A stretch of DNA of 30,296 bases from UBA12068 sp038318455 (lineage in GTDB: Bacteria; Patescibacteriota; Minisyncoccia; Moranbacterales; GWC2-37-73). A program made the position numbers and the translations under genes. The notes under the pieces were generated by a model. That model saw only the letters and a program-made list of their open reading frames with translations. It made no database searches and was not told the origin of the DNA. This document shows, one piece after another, positions 30,153 to 30,296 of this stretch. Location of the stretch: the NCBI GenBank assembly GCA_038318455.1, contig JBBQCF010000008.1, forward strand, positions 1-30,296, read 5' to 3'. Positions within the stretch are counted from its first letter, which is position 1; the number at the start of each line of letters is the position of its first letter.

Positions 30153-30296
30153 ATGAAAACAAAACTAAAATCCATCGGCTATGTTTTCGGAGTAGTAATT
30201 AGTGCAATCGCACTTGGAACACTTCTTCAATTTGCCAAAGCTTGGACTGAACCAATAGCTGCACCACCAGGAGGTAATATTGGAGCTCCAATTAAT
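30153..30296 (+). CDS. Secreted/membrane protein, 3' truncated by window edge
   Basis: 48 residues visible. A basic start and hydrophobic segment (SIGYVFGVVISAIALGTLL) lead to FAKAWTEPIAAPPGGN..GAPIN, with an AKA-W cleavage-like site. The W-T-x-P...APPGGN...APIN opening is a form I associate with large families of secreted proteins in Candidate Phyla Radiation genomes, sometimes pilin-like. The function of this one cannot be told from the fragment. Confidence 0.75.
   Translation, partial: MKTKLKSIGYVFGVVISAIALGTLLQFAKAWTEPIAAPPGGNIGAPIN

Overview
AT-rich 30.3 kb chromosomal segment from what looks like a Candidate Phyla Radiation (Patescibacteria) bacterium, probably of the Parcubacteria group. 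The grounds are compact housekeeping proteins (UvrC and RsmI lack their usual C-terminal domains), near-absence of Shine-Dalgarno (SD) sequences before the main genes, a terminal secreted protein of the 'AWTEP..APPGGN..APIN' type that I associate with this group, and a RodZ-like/RecA/FtsK neighbourhood. TGA is used as a stop (recA, copA), so this is not the recoded Gracilibacteria/SR1 type. Placement below superphylum is a guess. There are no rRNA, tRNA, CRISPR, transposase or phage genes.

Layout: rpoC (5' truncated) with an intrinsic terminator (1-2817); lexA with its own promoter, a small membrane protein, ftsK, a rodZ-like gene and recA (2850-8737); a self-contained small transcription unit (promoter, hairpin, 46-aa zinc-ribbon membrane protein, terminator; 8797-9136) and a polytopic membrane protein; then on the minus strand the rpsF-ssb-rpsR-efp run (12609-10134), behind a strong promoter and a long structured leader. 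Divergent from it is uvrB, followed by a membrane-anchored thioredoxin-fold protein and an uvrA-uvrC pair. Next comes a copper-handling block (secreted Cys/Met protein, HMA-DsbD_2-cupredoxin fusion, CopA ATPase, SHOCT protein), a second uvrA paralogue, a small membrane protein (minus), rsmI and a truncated secreted protein.

Functionally the window groups DNA repair and SOS functions (LexA, RecA, SSB, UvrA, UvrB, UvrC, UvrA2) with translation (S6, S18, EF-P, RsmI), envelope/division (FtsK, RodZ-like) and copper/thiol handling.

The most unusual signal is repeat architecture. Short tandem arrays with exact periods of 7, 8 or 9 bp sit directly before many start codons (rodZ-like, ssb, rpsR, efp, uvrA, SHOCT gene, uvrA2, 28745-29206 gene, rsmI). 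Arrays of 7-bp units also occur inside reading frames (three in uvrC, one in copA, one in the HMA-DsbD fusion), where they are translated as extra linker residues. uvrC additionally carries an in-frame palindromic element. Second, good SD sequences are found mainly before tiny upstream ORFs ending a few bases before SD-less main genes. Third, the rpsF leader shows a terminator/anti-terminator-like switch with a pseudoknot, followed by a long-range fold reaching the start codon.
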